Counted from the stretch's first letter, positions 54,247 through 63,847 are shown. The stretch: DNA of 64,000 nucleotides from Sphingobacterium chuzhouense (GCF_014692525.1 NZ_JACNYL010000001.1:1116001-1180000), one strand, 5' to 3'. Notes: generated from the letters alone by a model not told the origin. Numbers and translations: made by a program.

Positions 54247-55773
54247 CTATTTCTCTTTAGCAGTAATTTTCCTTAATAAATACGATTTCCCCAATATTTC
54301 GGAACAAGTCGCTATCGCTCCCACTGTTACGCCCAAAATACCGTGCATATATACCCCATGCCCTGTCAAATACAGGTTTTCTATTTTCGTTTTCGGTGCG
54401 ATAAACGTCTTCAAGGGGTCACTGGCATCCTTTATATGACCATACAGATTACCTTTATATGTTCCGATATAATCCCGATACGATAAAGGAGTCGATACAT
54501 ACGTCTGGTGAACAGCCTCTACCAACTCTGGAAAACGATGCTTCAGTTTCTTCAATAACTGTTCCGTTTTATTCCTTTTGAAAGTTTCATACCCCCCCCC
54601 TCGATCCGTTGGATGAACTACCGTATTTATCGTATCTGCCCACGTCTCCACTTCGTCAAAATGCATATAGGTCAATACGGTAAAGGTATCTGCATAGCCC
54701 GGATGGCGCGGATCCTCTGTCATCGACAACATGAACATATTTGCCCAATCGTCTTTTTTATAGGTAGCCGCATGCCAAACAGCATGTGCGTTTTGATGGT
54801 AATATACATTATGGGCTTTATACCGAACCTGTCCAGGTAGTAAAACCCCATGTAAACTAAACGAAGACGTCGTAACGGGTAAGGTCTGAATGCGATCATA
54901 AAAGGCCTTTCGAAAATATTCCTTTCCGACCAGTTGCAACGCTCTTTTCGGATCAACGTTCATAATAAACAGATCCCCTTGAACCTGGTTTCCGCCGTGT
55001 GTTATTGCACGACAGACTTGTCCATCTTCGATTTCCAGTTTTACGACTTCTTCGCGTTTATAAGCCTCTCCGCCCAATTTACGCAATTCACGGATCAATA
55101 ATTTACTGATTTGACTACCGCCAAGTATACATTTGTAAGCACTTTGGATATAGGAATTGACAGCGAGTGCATGGACATAAAAGGGCGTTTTATCATCCTC
55201 GCCCGCATATAGGAAATTATTTCCAACCAATACCGCACGCAAACGTTCATTATCCGTTAACGTTGTAAAATAATCCTTAACACTTAGGCTTATAACTTCC
55301 GATGCATAACCCTCTCCATCTTCCGCATCATATAATGGGAACGCTTTACAAGTATATTGTAAATCGGCAACATAGCTAAGCAAAGCTGAACGCTCGGCCG
55401 GAAACGCCGCCGATAAACAATCCACAAACGCATCGTAGCCCTGCGCTATGGGGTAACACTCCTCTTCATCGCCAAAACAAATCTGGTCAAAAACTTTTGG
55501 CATGCGCTCCAGCCGAAGATGAGGCATAATCCCCAAATAGGAAAAATAACGGTGTAAATTCTGCCCTTCGGCCAAGCCTCCGATATAGTGCACGCCTGTA
55601 TCGAACACTTTCTTATCGCGGGAAAACGTTTGCAAATTCCCCCCAAATTGATTGTTTTTTTCCAATACACAGACCCGTAATCCTTCCTTTGCCAGTATAA
55701 CCGCTGACACCAAGCCTCCGAGTCCGCTACCTACGATAACGACGTCATATTGTCTATGTATTCCTTCGGTCAT
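54247..55773 (-). CDS. Phytoene-desaturase/retinol-saturase-like FAD oxidoreductase, with G9 tract
   Basis: A 508-residue CrtI-like flavoprotein with FAD-binding VVIVGSGLGGLVSAVILAKE near the N-terminus and the C-terminal LYLTGHGVYMHGILGVTVGA. Relatives desaturate or saturate conjugated polyenes, and copies occur in flexirubin/aryl-polyene loci. I use the ATG at 55773, which overlaps the stop of the upstream MMPL gene (ATGA), indicating translational coupling; an ATG at 55782 exists. The coding strand contains nine consecutive G (54592-54600) encoding Gly-Gly-Gly in TDRGGGYETF, a possible slippage site that could switch the enzyme off by frameshift. The frame is intact here. Confidence 0.86.
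   Translation of the reverse strand: MTEGIHRQYDVVIVGSGLGGLVSAVILAKEGLRVCVLEKNNQFGGNLQTFSRDKKVFDTGVHYIGGLAEGQNLHRYFSYLGIMPHLRLERMPKVFDQICFGDEEECYPIAQGYDAFVDCLSAAFPAERSALLSYVADLQYTCKAFPLYDAEDGEGYASEVISLSVKDYFTTLTDNERLRAVLVGNNFLYAGEDDKTPFYVHALAVNSYIQSAYKCILGGSQISKLLIRELRKLGGEAYKREEVVKLEIEDGQVCRAITHGGNQVQGDLFIMNVDPKRALQLVGKEYFRKAFYDRIQTLPVTTSSFSLHGVLLPGQVRYKAHNVYYHQNAHAVWHAATYKKDDWANMFMLSMTEDPRHPGYADTFTVLTYMHFDEVETWADTINTVVHPTDRGGGYETFKRNKTEQLLKKLKHRFPELVEAVHQTYVSTPLSYRDYIGTYKGNLYGHIKDASDPLKTFIAPKTKIENLYLTGHGVYMHGILGVTVGAIATCSEILGKSYLLRKITAKEK
54592..54600. repeat. Homopolymer run of nine C (G on coding strand) inside the FAD oxidoreductase gene
   Basis: Nine consecutive C on the plus strand, the longest G/C run I noticed in the window. 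It sits about three quarters of the way through the reading frame, so a gain or loss of one base would truncate the C-terminal FAD/substrate region. Confidence 0.85.
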
Positions 55774-58700
55774 GTATAGCAAAACAATGAATCAGAAAGC
55801 GTATCTTCCTCCCATCCTAAAGCCCGTAATGACTGCGCTTTCCTAAAAGTATAGATTTCTTCAAAGGTCTCCAAAAGAGAAACGGGTAAACTAGCTATCT
55901 CTATCAACGGATGGATAACAAGTACGGTATATCCTTCTGCCGTATGCGGTGCAAAACGAACTTGGCGCTGTTTTATCCAATAAATACTCTCCGCCACCGC
56001 ACGTCTCTCTTGATCTGCAATAATACCCAACAATTTCCGGTTCCCGCTCTGCAAGGACAACAGATAATCGAATTCACCATGCGTATCCGAAAGATGTGCA
56101 ACGTGCGCCCCCTCTCCCAGATACGAATCTAGCTCATGATAATGCAGAGCAAAGCGGGCTATATTTTTCTTGACATCTCGCACAATATCCTCATCCTTAT
56201 AGTAATAAGCCAGTTCTAATTTCTTTCGGAAATAGAACACACCTTCTTCGTTTTGACGCCAAGCACTATATCGCTTTCGAAAGTGTCTCATAACACGCTT
56301 GGTACGTTCCAGGTAACCTTCGCCAAAAGACGTATCATCTATACGAATGCGGTCTCCAATAACTGGTGTCATGGCTCCTCCGAAAATAAGCACATCACCT
56401 TTGGGTAATACATCACCATTTCCCAAAAGATAGATAGGTAGGATATCCAGCTGCAACTGCTCCGCAAGATAAAAAGCACCTTTGTGAAAACGCTTTACAA
56501 CATTCTCATAAGAACGTGTACCTTCCGGAAACACAATCAACGAATAACCTTGTACAACTTTCTCCCGAAGGACATCTACCCCGTTTTCCAATCCTTGACT
56601 CACGGGATAAAACCCTAACGCTCTTACTGCCCTGCCAAAAACAGGAGAATTCCAGACCCAATCGTTTACCAGAAAAATGCCCTTCGGAACAAGCATACCG
56701 AGCGATAACGTGTCGAGAAACGAACTATGGTTCGCAATAATGACGGCGGGTTTATCAAATGTTTCTCTGCGCAGATTAATCGTCTTATGTTTTGTCTGCG
56801 GATGAAGGTATAGCACGGACTTCATAAATGCCGACATCGTTTTTCTAAAAAATGCGTCTTTCTTTTCCTTTGATAGAGGTAAAATCGACACGATCACCCG
56901 ACCAAAAAAGGAAACGACCAAACATCCTATGCCGTAATAAGCAAAAAACAACAAAGACAATAAAAGGATCGTGATCGTAAAGGGAGACTTACCCTGTTTC
57001 GCCCGGTTGGAAATAAAGAAATGAAACAAGATAGGGTAGAATACAAAGGTAATAATGACGGCGGCAAACACCCCTATCAAGGAAACGGATGCAATGGACA
57101 ACAGTGCCGGATGTTTAGCGAATACCAAGGCGCCAATCGCCAGTACTGTCGTTAATACGGCCAGTAAGATCGAGGTGCGATAGGTTTGCAGCGTATCCTT
57201 TCCTGTACTATATTGTTTCTGCAAAGCGGCCGTCATAAATATGCTAAAATCTACGCCATGTCCAAAAACCAACGTACACACGATCGCACTAAATATATTA
57301 AATTCCAACCCGAACAACCCCATCAGCCCTGCGGTGACCAATCCGGTGAGACCGATAGGAATTGCGCTCAGCAAAACCAGCTCTAGCCGACGAAAAAACA
57401 CCCAAAGTATAAAAAGTACCGCAAAGAAAGAATAGCTTACCAAACGGTTGAAATCATCGCGCAATTGCCCTAAAAACGTTTCGTTCATGTTTTGGCGATC
57501 AACAACCAAAACATCTGCATTTTTCTCCATGGCTCGAAGAAACGGTTCCCGTTTAGCATCATCCAGCTTCACTAAGGTGGAAATAGTAAAGAAACCATTC
57601 CGCTCGGCGACAAAATCCGATAACCCCAACGCGCGTTGCAATTGAAAATCATGCCATCCTAACGCTTTCGGCTGTTCCTTCAATAACCTATAAAAATCGG
57701 CGTGGGTCTCTACTTCAAAACCATATTGTTCTCCTTCCTTTTGTAGACGAGCAATAAGGTTATCGGTATGCTGATTTTCCCAAAACTGATTCCACTTGTT
57801 AATCTTCTCATGCTGTAAAGTAGCGGATAGCGGTATAATCAAGCCATTATAATCCAGAATTTCTTTTTTGGTTTTTGCCGTGTTCAGATTTGACATCAAA
57901 CGATCGGTCTTTTGCGCCGCGTCTTCAAAGGTCTTTCCTGTAGAAACCAAGTATACAGATTTAGATGACGTATTGGTCAGCTTATCCAATTTATGCTCCA
58001 TCTGCTGCAACGCTTTTGGCACAAAATTTAAATCAGCCAGATTATTATTATAACCTACCCGTCCACCGGTAAAGCAGCTCAATACAATTAATACCAAACA
58101 AATAGCAATCAGTATCTTACTTCGCTCAAAAGGGAATGCCGCCAGTTTGTCCAATATGGAATTATGCCGAAGTTCTTGTTTTGGACGGTAAAGGTGCGGG
58201 ACGATGAGCAATGTAAAAACAGCCGACGAAAAAATACATATCGATGCAAAGATGCCCAAATCCACCAACGCTTCCGAATGTACAAATAACAAGCATAGAA
58301 ATACGACGGCATTCGTCGCTCCGCTCATTAACAGCGGACGCGTCAGTTCACGGTAAAGCGCACGGATATCACCAGATTTTTTATAGTGGGTTAGGATATG
58401 TAAAGCATAGTCAATGGTAATTCCAATCAAAACGGCAGCGACACTGAGTGATATCGCTGAAATAACAGGTTTGTAAAGATAAAGACAGGCCATACCAAAC
58501 AAGGCTGCGAAAACGGTCGGTATAAAAACGAGTAGCGGAACATATATTTTTCGATAGAATAGGATAAGTAGCAGCATTAATACTGACATCGAAATCAGCA
58601 CCGTCGTTGAAATATCCATCTTTATCTGTTTGGCATTCGCTACTGCAATAAAAGCCGTTCCATAATAAGAAATGGCGGCTTTCTGTTCAAATTGTTGATG

Positions 58701-59414
58701 TAATGTGTCTCGCAAGCGTTCAAGATGTTCTACTAGCGCGGTATTATGTTCGGTATCTGCACCTTGAAACGTCGGATCCAGAAAAAGCAGCAATTGGCTG
58801 GTGTCTTTGGTAGCTATAAATCCATCGTACAACATAAAATTTTCACCCACCGTATGCTGTTGCATTTTTTTCAATCCTAACAAAGCCAATCCCAACGGGT
58901 CTCTCTGAATAAAGTTCCGCATAACAAGTCCCGTGGGCGAAATCAACGTACGGTAATTTTCCGATACACGTTCTGCGATAGAATCGGGTTGTAATCGTTC
59001 GGCTATCGTGCGATAATCCCTTTCATCTAAAAACAACGGCAGATGTTGGTACACCAAATTATATGTACTCTCCATCTCTTCTTGCTCAATTCTACCCGTG
59101 ATCCCACGGATATAGGCAATGTCTGTCTCCATGGAATCTATAAATGCACCAGCGATCGCCGTCAACACACTGGGCTTGGTGGCTTCGTTCCTTTCAATTA
59201 AAACCGTTATTTTATCCGCAAAATTAATTTGCTTTAGTACTTTCGATAATTCATCCGTTCGCTCATTTTTCGGGATAATCTGGGTAATATCTTCTTCAAA
59301 ACGAAGCTTGGAAGCCAGCAGGCCGCAGCCCGCTAAAAACAACAACGCAATGGTAGCAGCAAGGAGTTTGTTACGTCGTACCCAAACATAGATATGGTAG
59401 AATATATCCTCCAT
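55770..59414 (-). CDS. MMPL/RND-type transporter fused to a PlsC-like acyltransferase
   Basis: A 1214-residue fusion. The first about 790 residues are an RND/MMPL-like exporter with an N-terminal membrane span, a large periplasmic domain (about 35-265), a bundle of spans (about 270-420), a second periplasmic domain and a second bundle (about 650-790). The remainder contains a glycerolipid acyltransferase with H896-x4-D (NHSSFLDT) and FPEGTRS, then about 130 more residues of unclear nature. In aryl-polyene/flexirubin clusters a related exporter and acyltransferase are thought to attach the pigment to lipid and move it to the outer membrane. It overlaps the glycosyltransferase stop by 1 base and the FAD enzyme start by 4. 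Confidence 0.88.
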   Translation of the reverse strand: MEDIFYHIYVWVRRNKLLAATIALLFLAGCGLLASKLRFEEDITQIIPKNERTDELSKVLKQINFADKITVLIERNEATKPSVLTAIAGAFIDSMETDIAYIRGITGRIEQEEMESTYNLVYQHLPLFLDERDYRTIAERLQPDSIAERVSENYRTLISPTGLVMRNFIQRDPLGLALLGLKKMQQHTVGENFMLYDGFIATKDTSQLLLFLDPTFQGADTEHNTALVEHLERLRDTLHQQFEQKAAISYYGTAFIAVANAKQIKMDISTTVLISMSVLMLLLILFYRKIYVPLLVFIPTVFAALFGMACLYLYKPVISAISLSVAAVLIGITIDYALHILTHYKKSGDIRALYRELTRPLLMSGATNAVVFLCLLFVHSEALVDLGIFASICIFSSAVFTLLIVPHLYRPKQELRHNSILDKLAAFPFERSKILIAICLVLIVLSCFTGGRVGYNNNLADLNFVPKALQQMEHKLDKLTNTSSKSVYLVSTGKTFEDAAQKTDRLMSNLNTAKTKKEILDYNGLIIPLSATLQHEKINKWNQFWENQHTDNLIARLQKEGEQYGFEVETHADFYRLLKEQPKALGWHDFQLQRALGLSDFVAERNGFFTISTLVKLDDAKREPFLRAMEKNADVLVVDRQNMNETFLGQLRDDFNRLVSYSFFAVLFILWVFFRRLELVLLSAIPIGLTGLVTAGLMGLFGLEFNIFSAIVCTLVFGHGVDFSIFMTAALQKQYSTGKDTLQTYRTSILLAVLTTVLAIGALVFAKHPALLSIASVSLIGVFAAVIITFVFYPILFHFFISNRAKQGKSPFTITILLLSLLFFAYYGIGCLVVSFFGRVIVSILPLSKEKKDAFFRKTMSAFMKSVLYLHPQTKHKTINLRRETFDKPAVIIANHSSFLDTLSLGMLVPKGIFLVNDWVWNSPVFGRAVRALGFYPVSQGLENGVDVLREKVVQGYSLIVFPEGTRSYENVVKRFHKGAFYLAEQLQLDILPIYLLGNGDVLPKGDVLIFGGAMTPVIGDRIRIDDTSFGEGYLERTKRVMRHFRKRYSAWRQNEEGVFYFRKKLELAYYYKDEDIVRDVKKNIARFALHYHELDSYLGEGAHVAHLSDTHGEFDYLLSLQSGNRKLLGIIADQERRAVAESIYWIKQRQVRFAPHTAEGYTVLVIHPLIEIASLPVSLLETFEEIYTFRKAQSLRALGWEEDTLSDSLFCYT

Positions 59415-60598
59415 TATTGAGTGGAAACAGCTTTCTGCCGATATAGTTTTATAAAAAAGTAACTGAAAGAGCCAATGAGTATCGCCATTCCACTAGCGAG
59501 GATAAAGCTACCTATAACATATTGCCAAAGGTGGGATTTAATAGTTTCCAAGGAAACGCCATCGAGCTTAAACGTGGTGGAAGATGGATAGACCATTCCG
59601 CCTACGAGCAATGAAGCATAAATAACCAATGGGATGAATGGAGCAAAACTGATATTGGAAAAAACGAAAGCAAGCACCTTGTTCAAACGTAGGAAAACCG
59701 CCAATGTGATCGTTATAGCCGTCTGAAATCCCCAAAAGGGTGCTATACCCATAAAAACGCCTAGCCCGATAGACAGCGCTTTCTTTATCGGGGAATCGGT
59801 ACTGCCCAATATATTTTCTTTAACGAAGTCAGACCATCTTTTTTTTTTGAAGCTCCGAAAAAAGTTACGCGGGAGGATATAAAAAAAGGTTAAAAACACC
59901 AACACCGTGTTCAAGATGCTGATACGGGCAAAGTCTTTAAAGGGGCGAAAATGGGAAACACGTTCACTGGGATCGTACAGCACTTGAACGGGCACATTCT
60001 TGACTTCAATACCTCGCCAAGCGGCACGTACAATGATTTCAATCTCAAATTCAAATTTGTGGGTATAGAATCGTTGGGATATAGCTGCTAAGGGATACGC
60101 CCGAAACCCAGATTGCGTATCGGTCAGCTTAATGCCAGTTTCAAACCAAAACCAAAAATTGGAAAATTTGTTTCCAAAACTGCTCTTTCGCGGTACTGAA
60201 TCGTGGCTCATGTTACGGCTTCCGATCAGTAACACGGGTCGGGTTGCTTTAGCGATAGCGTCAACAAATACCGGAATATCAGATGGGTAATGCTGTCCGT
60301 CGGAATCAATGGTTATCGCGTACTGAAAATGTCGGTCTCTAGCCCGCTTTATTCCTTTTCGCAAGGCCATACCCTTCCCTTGATTATGCGCCGATGTGAT
60401 GACTTCGATTTGTGGATATTGATTTAAGATCGTTGATGTTGTGTCGGTAGATCCATCGTTGACGACAATAACATGAGAGGTGTATAGGAGCACACCATCT
60501 ATTACGCGTTTTAAGGTTTTTTCATTATTATACGTCGGTATAATAACAACAATCCCCAAACGCTCTATTTCTCTTGTTACCGTCTCGCGTTCAATCAT
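59414..60598 (-). CDS. GT2 glycosyltransferase fused to DUF2062
   Basis: A 394-residue protein. The N-terminal GT2 domain (about 10-235) has VVIIPTYNNEKTLKRVIDGV, VNDGSTDTT and a DSDGQHYP metal-binding motif. A C-terminal membrane DUF2062 domain (about 255-385; GVFMGIAPFWGFQTAITITL) follows. This fusion is a regular member of aryl-polyene/flexirubin loci, where it may glycosylate the lipid carrier or pigment. The coding strand has a run of ten A at 59839-59848 (KKKR). The start at 60598 follows a 16-bp palindrome. Because a GNAT gene in the opposite direction lies upstream, it must have its own promoter or rely on read-through. Confidence 0.87.
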   Translation of the reverse strand: MIERETVTREIERLGIVVIIPTYNNEKTLKRVIDGVLLYTSHVIVVNDGSTDTTSTILNQYPQIEVITSAHNQGKGMALRKGIKRARDRHFQYAITIDSDGQHYPSDIPVFVDAIAKATRPVLLIGSRNMSHDSVPRKSSFGNKFSNFWFWFETGIKLTDTQSGFRAYPLAAISQRFYTHKFEFEIEIIVRAAWRGIEVKNVPVQVLYDPSERVSHFRPFKDFARISILNTVLVFLTFFYILPRNFFRSFKKKRWSDFVKENILGSTDSPIKKALSIGLGVFMGIAPFWGFQTAITITLAVFLRLNKVLAFVFSNISFAPFIPLVIYASLLVGGMVYPSSTTFKLDGVSLETIKSHLWQYVIGSFILASGMAILIGSFSYFFIKLYRQKAVSTQ

Positions 60599-60901
60599 TT
60601 TTCAAGCCCAACGTGATACATCACGTTTATACAATATCTACAAAAATAATGATTTTTATCTTCTTTTTGCCGCTGAAGCTGCGGTGTGGCTGTTACTTTC
60701 TTGTCCTTGAAGAAGCAAAACCCAATCTGCCAGCTGGTGGAGAGCTCATTCGGGAATGAACATGATTTGATGAATATAATCAGCCGAGTCTTGGTAGTTC
60801 TTTAAAGATGTAACAATATAAGCTATGCGTTCATATATTCGGAAATGAAAAACAGGTCAGTTTTCAGTTTAACAGTAGGTTTTTTTATAATTTTACAGCT
60901 T
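60599..60901. other. Gene-free 303-bp region with palindrome and repeat-like segment
   Basis: This divergent gap between the GT2-DUF2062 gene (minus) and the GNAT gene (plus) contains a perfect palindrome at 60611-60626 and a stretch around 60672-60725 (GTTACTTTCTTGTCCTTGAA) that resembles repeat fragments scattered between genes in Bacteroidota genomes. In-frame upstream ATGs for the GNAT gene exist (60845). No further gene was recognised. It interrupts an otherwise continuous minus-strand operon. Confidence 0.5.
60611..60626. promoter_or_regulatory. 16-bp palindrome just upstream of the GT2-DUF2062 gene
   Basis: ACGTGAT, two bases, ATCACGT: perfect 7-bp arms. It is 12 bases before the start codon at 60598, so it would be either an operator or a short stem in the mRNA leader. 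Confidence 0.5.
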
Positions 60902-61438
60902 ATGAATGTCAAGATAAGAAAAGAAGAAAAGGAAGATTTTAAGACCGTATTCGAACTGATACAGAAATCTTTTGAAACCGAAGAATTGAGCGACCATAAG
61001 GAGCATTATTTAGTAGAGCGGTTAAGAAATTCAGATGCCTTTGTTCCCGAACTGTCACTCATCGCCGAAGTTAACAATCAAATAGTCGGTTATATCCTGC
61101 TTACAAAAATTAAAATTGAGGATGATGCTAAGAATAGTTATACCTCTCTTGCATTGGCTCCTGTTGCTGTATTGCCGGAGGTTCAGGGCAAAGGCATTGG
61201 CGGAAAGTTGATAGAAGCAGCCCACAAAAAAGCAAGAGAATTGGGCTTCGGTTCCGTAATATTGTTAGGGCATGAAAACTATTACCCCAAATTCGGCTAT
61301 AAGCTGACCAAAGAATTTGGAATTAAGTTGCCTTTTGATGTCCCCGAAGCAAACTGCATGGCAATAGAATTGACTGAAGGCAGTTTGCAAAATGTAAACG
61401 GTATTGTCCACTATCCGAAAGAGTTTGAAATTGAATAA
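60902..61438 (+). CDS. GNAT family N-acetyltransferase
   Basis: A 178-residue GNAT protein. The start MNVKIRKEEKEDFKTVFELI, the acetyl-CoA binding loop VQGKGIGGKLIEAAHKKA (about residues 96-113) and YYPKFGYK near residue 132 resemble the YhbS group. Substrate is unknown. I use the ATG at 60902; an in-frame ATG at 60845 would add a hydrophobic stretch not expected in a GNAT enzyme. The gene runs on the plus strand inside a minus-strand pigment operon and ends 18 bases from the convergent dehydratase gene, so it looks like an inserted cargo gene unrelated to the pathway. Confidence 0.9.
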   Translation: MNVKIRKEEKEDFKTVFELIQKSFETEELSDHKEHYLVERLRNSDAFVPELSLIAEVNNQIVGYILLTKIKIEDDAKNSYTSLALAPVAVLPEVQGKGIGGKLIEAAHKKARELGFGSVILLGHENYYPKFGYKLTKEFGIKLPFDVPEANCMAIELTEGSLQNVNGIVHYPKEFEIE

Positions 61439-61456
61439 GGGAATAGCTTATACCTA

Positions 61457-61837
61457 TCAAAAAATAGCCATATTATATAAGACGGTCAATTTCAACGCTA
61501 CTGTCTCTTCAAAAGTCGTCGTATTCTTTACCTTTACCTGCCCTTGTTCATCATGCGAGATTTCGAATTCAAAGTGCAGAACAGGGTTTTCATTAGGATT
61601 TATCAAGGCGGTGAACTTTACATTTGATGCATGTGCTAAAAAGAGTGGTTTTTGTTCAACTTCTTCTACTAACTCTTTTAATATCTGCATCATACACACA
61701 CCCGGAGCAACCGGATTATTTGGAAAATGACCTCCAAATATCGGATGACCGGGGTTCAAATGTACCTCGGCAATATGTATATTGTTTGACCGAGAGGTGA
61801 TATTCTCTACGTGATAGAAATCTGGCAATAAGGTCAT
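61457..61837 (-). CDS. FabZ-like 3-hydroxyacyl-ACP dehydratase of the pigment cluster
   Basis: A 126-residue hot-dog protein with the FabZ active-site segment GGHFPNNPVAPGVCMMQI, where H37 is the catalytic histidine. It lacks part of the usual FabZ length but keeps the core helix. In aryl-polyene/flexirubin pathways such dehydratases create the double bonds during chain extension on an acyl carrier protein. It is the last gene of the upstream part of the operon before the GNAT interruption and follows the lipoprotein gene by 10 bases. Confidence 0.85.
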   Translation of the reverse strand: MTLLPDFYHVENITSRSNNIHIAEVHLNPGHPIFGGHFPNNPVAPGVCMMQILKELVEEVEQKPLFLAHASNVKFTALINPNENPVLHFEFEISHDEQGQVKVKNTTTFEETVALKLTVLYNMAIF

Positions 61838-61847
61838 ATCACTCTTT

Positions 61848-62480
61848 TTATAAGGTAGACTGATCTACATCCAAGGTAAGATCAATTGTCAATGGGAATT
61901 TTTTATGTTCTACCGCTATTTTCGTAGGAATGTCTTCCTCATTCCATTCACGATAAACAATCGTTAAATGTTCTTTAGCGCCTTTGGCCTGCTGGATACG
62001 CTCAACCTTGCGTTCTTTCAGCACATAATAGCAGTTATCTACGACATATACAGGATAATAATGCTGCTGGTTTGCAAACATCACGGCCGACGTCGCATGA
62101 CGTTGTTCTGTCATCGTCCGGAAGATATTGACGATTTCCCTCACGACTATACGTTTATTTAAATCATGCATGGCATAATGCAGTTCATGTTCATCGGGCG
62201 AAATACTGACATCAAATAAGGTTTGACCGAAATCGCTTACCAGTGCAACGCGATGTTCATTTCGTCCCAACGTTTGCACTACTAGATTCCCATTAATATC
62301 TTTCTTAAAAGCATTCAGTTTCGCACGATACACAAAAGCCCGGGTAGTATCAAGATAATAATTATTCAATTCCTTTGGTTCTGATCTGCGAATTCCCGAG
62401 GCATTCGGATAACGGTATGTACCGCAGGAAACAAAAAAGAACAGCAGGAAAAAACTACAGGTTAAAAATCGATTCATCAA
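61848..62480 (-). CDS. Lipoprotein of unknown function in the pigment cluster
   Basis: A 210-residue protein with a hydrophobic signal peptide and lipobox FVSC (C19), so it is predicted to be a lipoprotein of the outer or inner membrane. The rest is soluble and beta-rich with no motif I recognise. It overlaps the LolA-like gene by 26 bases and precedes the dehydratase by 10 bases, so it is clearly part of the operon. A conserved hypothetical of aryl-polyene/flexirubin loci is the likely description. Confidence 0.75.
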   Translation of the reverse strand: MMNRFLTCSFFLLFFFVSCGTYRYPNASGIRRSEPKELNNYYLDTTRAFVYRAKLNAFKKDINGNLVVQTLGRNEHRVALVSDFGQTLFDVSISPDEHELHYAMHDLNKRIVVREIVNIFRTMTEQRHATSAVMFANQQHYYPVYVVDNCYYVLKERKVERIQQAKGAKEHLTIVYREWNEEDIPTKIAVEHKKFPLTIDLTLDVDQSTL

Positions 62481-63090
62481 TCGTTGTATTTACTTTTCTA
62501 TTCTTTATAACAAAACGTGTATAGTCGTTAGAAGGTTCCACAAGCTTTACCTCCTCTATTTGTTTATCCGTCGACGAAAATAGCAGCACGATCTCCTTGA
62601 TATACTTTTTCGCACCGGCTAATTTTGGTGTCAAACACACCATATCCGCATCGCCTTGCTTTAAATAAGAAACCGCAAATTCCTTTTCATCATATTGCCC
62701 GCCACGCATACTGGACGAAACGAGGGTACTTATTTTTTCAAATTGCTTGCTATTCCCCACATCAATCGTCTGTTTCTTGCCTTGATCATCGATAAAAATC
62801 TTATGGTCTTTAAACACCATTTTATATTGAAACGGCGCTGTATATGCCCAACTTAGTTTATCGGGATGTTTTAAATACAGTTTCCCAGATGATTCCACCG
62901 GTTTTTTCATAAAACTAAGGTGCTTATATTGCACAAAATCTGCCGATATCGTCTTGATTTCCGCAAGCTGCTGTAAAGACTTTTGAAAGCTGGCTCTTTC
63001 GCTCGCTGACATTTCCCTTGTTTGTGCCCATCCGCCATAGGGCAACAACAAAATCATCAAAAAATAAAGCAGTTTAGTCTTCATATCCAT
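62455..63090 (-). CDS. LolA-like outer-membrane lipoprotein carrier of the pigment cluster
   Basis: A 211-residue exported protein with signal peptide at about 1-22 (GGWA-QT) and a LolA fold: LAEIKTISADFVQYKHLSFM, then PVESSGKLYLKHPDKLSWAY. A dedicated LolA copy is a standard component of aryl-polyene/flexirubin clusters and may carry the lipid-linked pigment across the periplasm. Its own start could be 63090 or 63084; the deacetylase gene overlaps it by 17 bases. It is not the housekeeping LolA, judging only by context. Confidence 0.87.
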   Translation of the reverse strand: MDMKTKLLYFLMILLLPYGGWAQTREMSASERASFQKSLQQLAEIKTISADFVQYKHLSFMKKPVESSGKLYLKHPDKLSWAYTAPFQYKMVFKDHKIFIDDQGKKQTIDVGNSKQFEKISTLVSSSMRGGQYDEKEFAVSYLKQGDADMVCLTPKLAGAKKYIKEIVLLFSSTDKQIEEVKLVEPSNDYTRFVIKNRKVNTTIDESIFNL

Positions 63091-63847
63091 GCAAATTTAA
63101 CAAATCATCTACAGAAACCGATATATATCCTTGTTTCTGTAAATGGGGCAGCAACCGTTTTAGGACATTGACGGTACGTTGTGAGGTGTCGTGGAAAAGC
63201 ATAATATCTCCTGATTTCAGCCTTTTACACACCCGTTGATAAATTTTATCCTCTTCCAACGTGACCGTATCCAACGAGCGGTTGCTCCACCCGATGATCT
63301 GATGTTTTGTATATTGGACTGCCTTAGCTACCGATGGATTAGTCACCCCAAAAGGCGGACGAAAGAATTTAGGCTTTTTTCCTACAATCTGTTGGATAAT
63401 TGAATTACATTGTTCCAGCTCTGCAACAACCTCCTTTTCTTTTAAAAAGCCAAAATTTCTATTATGGGAATAGGTATGATTACCAATGGTATGCCCTTCG
63501 TCGATAATCTGCTTCGCAATATCGGGATACGCCAACACCTGCTTTCCGATACAGAAAAAGGTAGCTTTAAACTGATAGGTATTCAATAATTCCAAAACTT
63601 CGGCTGTATGGGGAGAGGGGCCATCGTCGAAAGACAATGCGATCAGTCCCTTCGCATTATATTTCTTTCGGAAAAAAGTATGTGTAAAATATCCTAAACG
63701 TATATCAAATGCGCCCCAAGCGGTCATTCCAACTGCCAATAGCAGAACAACAAAAAACCATGCAAAAGAACCACCAAAGATTCCGATAAGCAGGGAAACG
63801 AATCCTACCACAAGAAACAACGGATATAGTATAGCGTGTTTTAACAT
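63074..63847 (-). CDS. Polysaccharide deacetylase (NodB-like) membrane protein
   Basis: A 257-residue protein with two N-terminal membrane segments (about residues 8-26 and 29-46). A NodB-type CE4 domain follows: LSFDDGPSPHT with D74/D75 and the zinc-binding HTIGNHTYSH with H124 and H128. CE4 enzymes remove N-acetyl groups from amino sugars. In the pigment cluster its substrate is unknown; a lipid-linked or glycosylated intermediate made by the GT2-DUF2062 enzyme is a possibility (inference). Its start overlaps the stop of the preceding ketosynthase by 7 bases. Confidence 0.9.
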   Translation of the reverse strand: MLKHAILYPLFLVVGFVSLLIGIFGGSFAWFFVVLLLAVGMTAWGAFDIRLGYFTHTFFRKKYNAKGLIALSFDDGPSPHTAEVLELLNTYQFKATFFCIGKQVLAYPDIAKQIIDEGHTIGNHTYSHNRNFGFLKEKEVVAELEQCNSIIQQIVGKKPKFFRPPFGVTNPSVAKAVQYTKHQIIGWSNRSLDTVTLEEDKIYQRVCKRLKSGDIMLFHDTSQRTVNVLKRLLPHLQKQGYISVSVDDLLNLHGYED

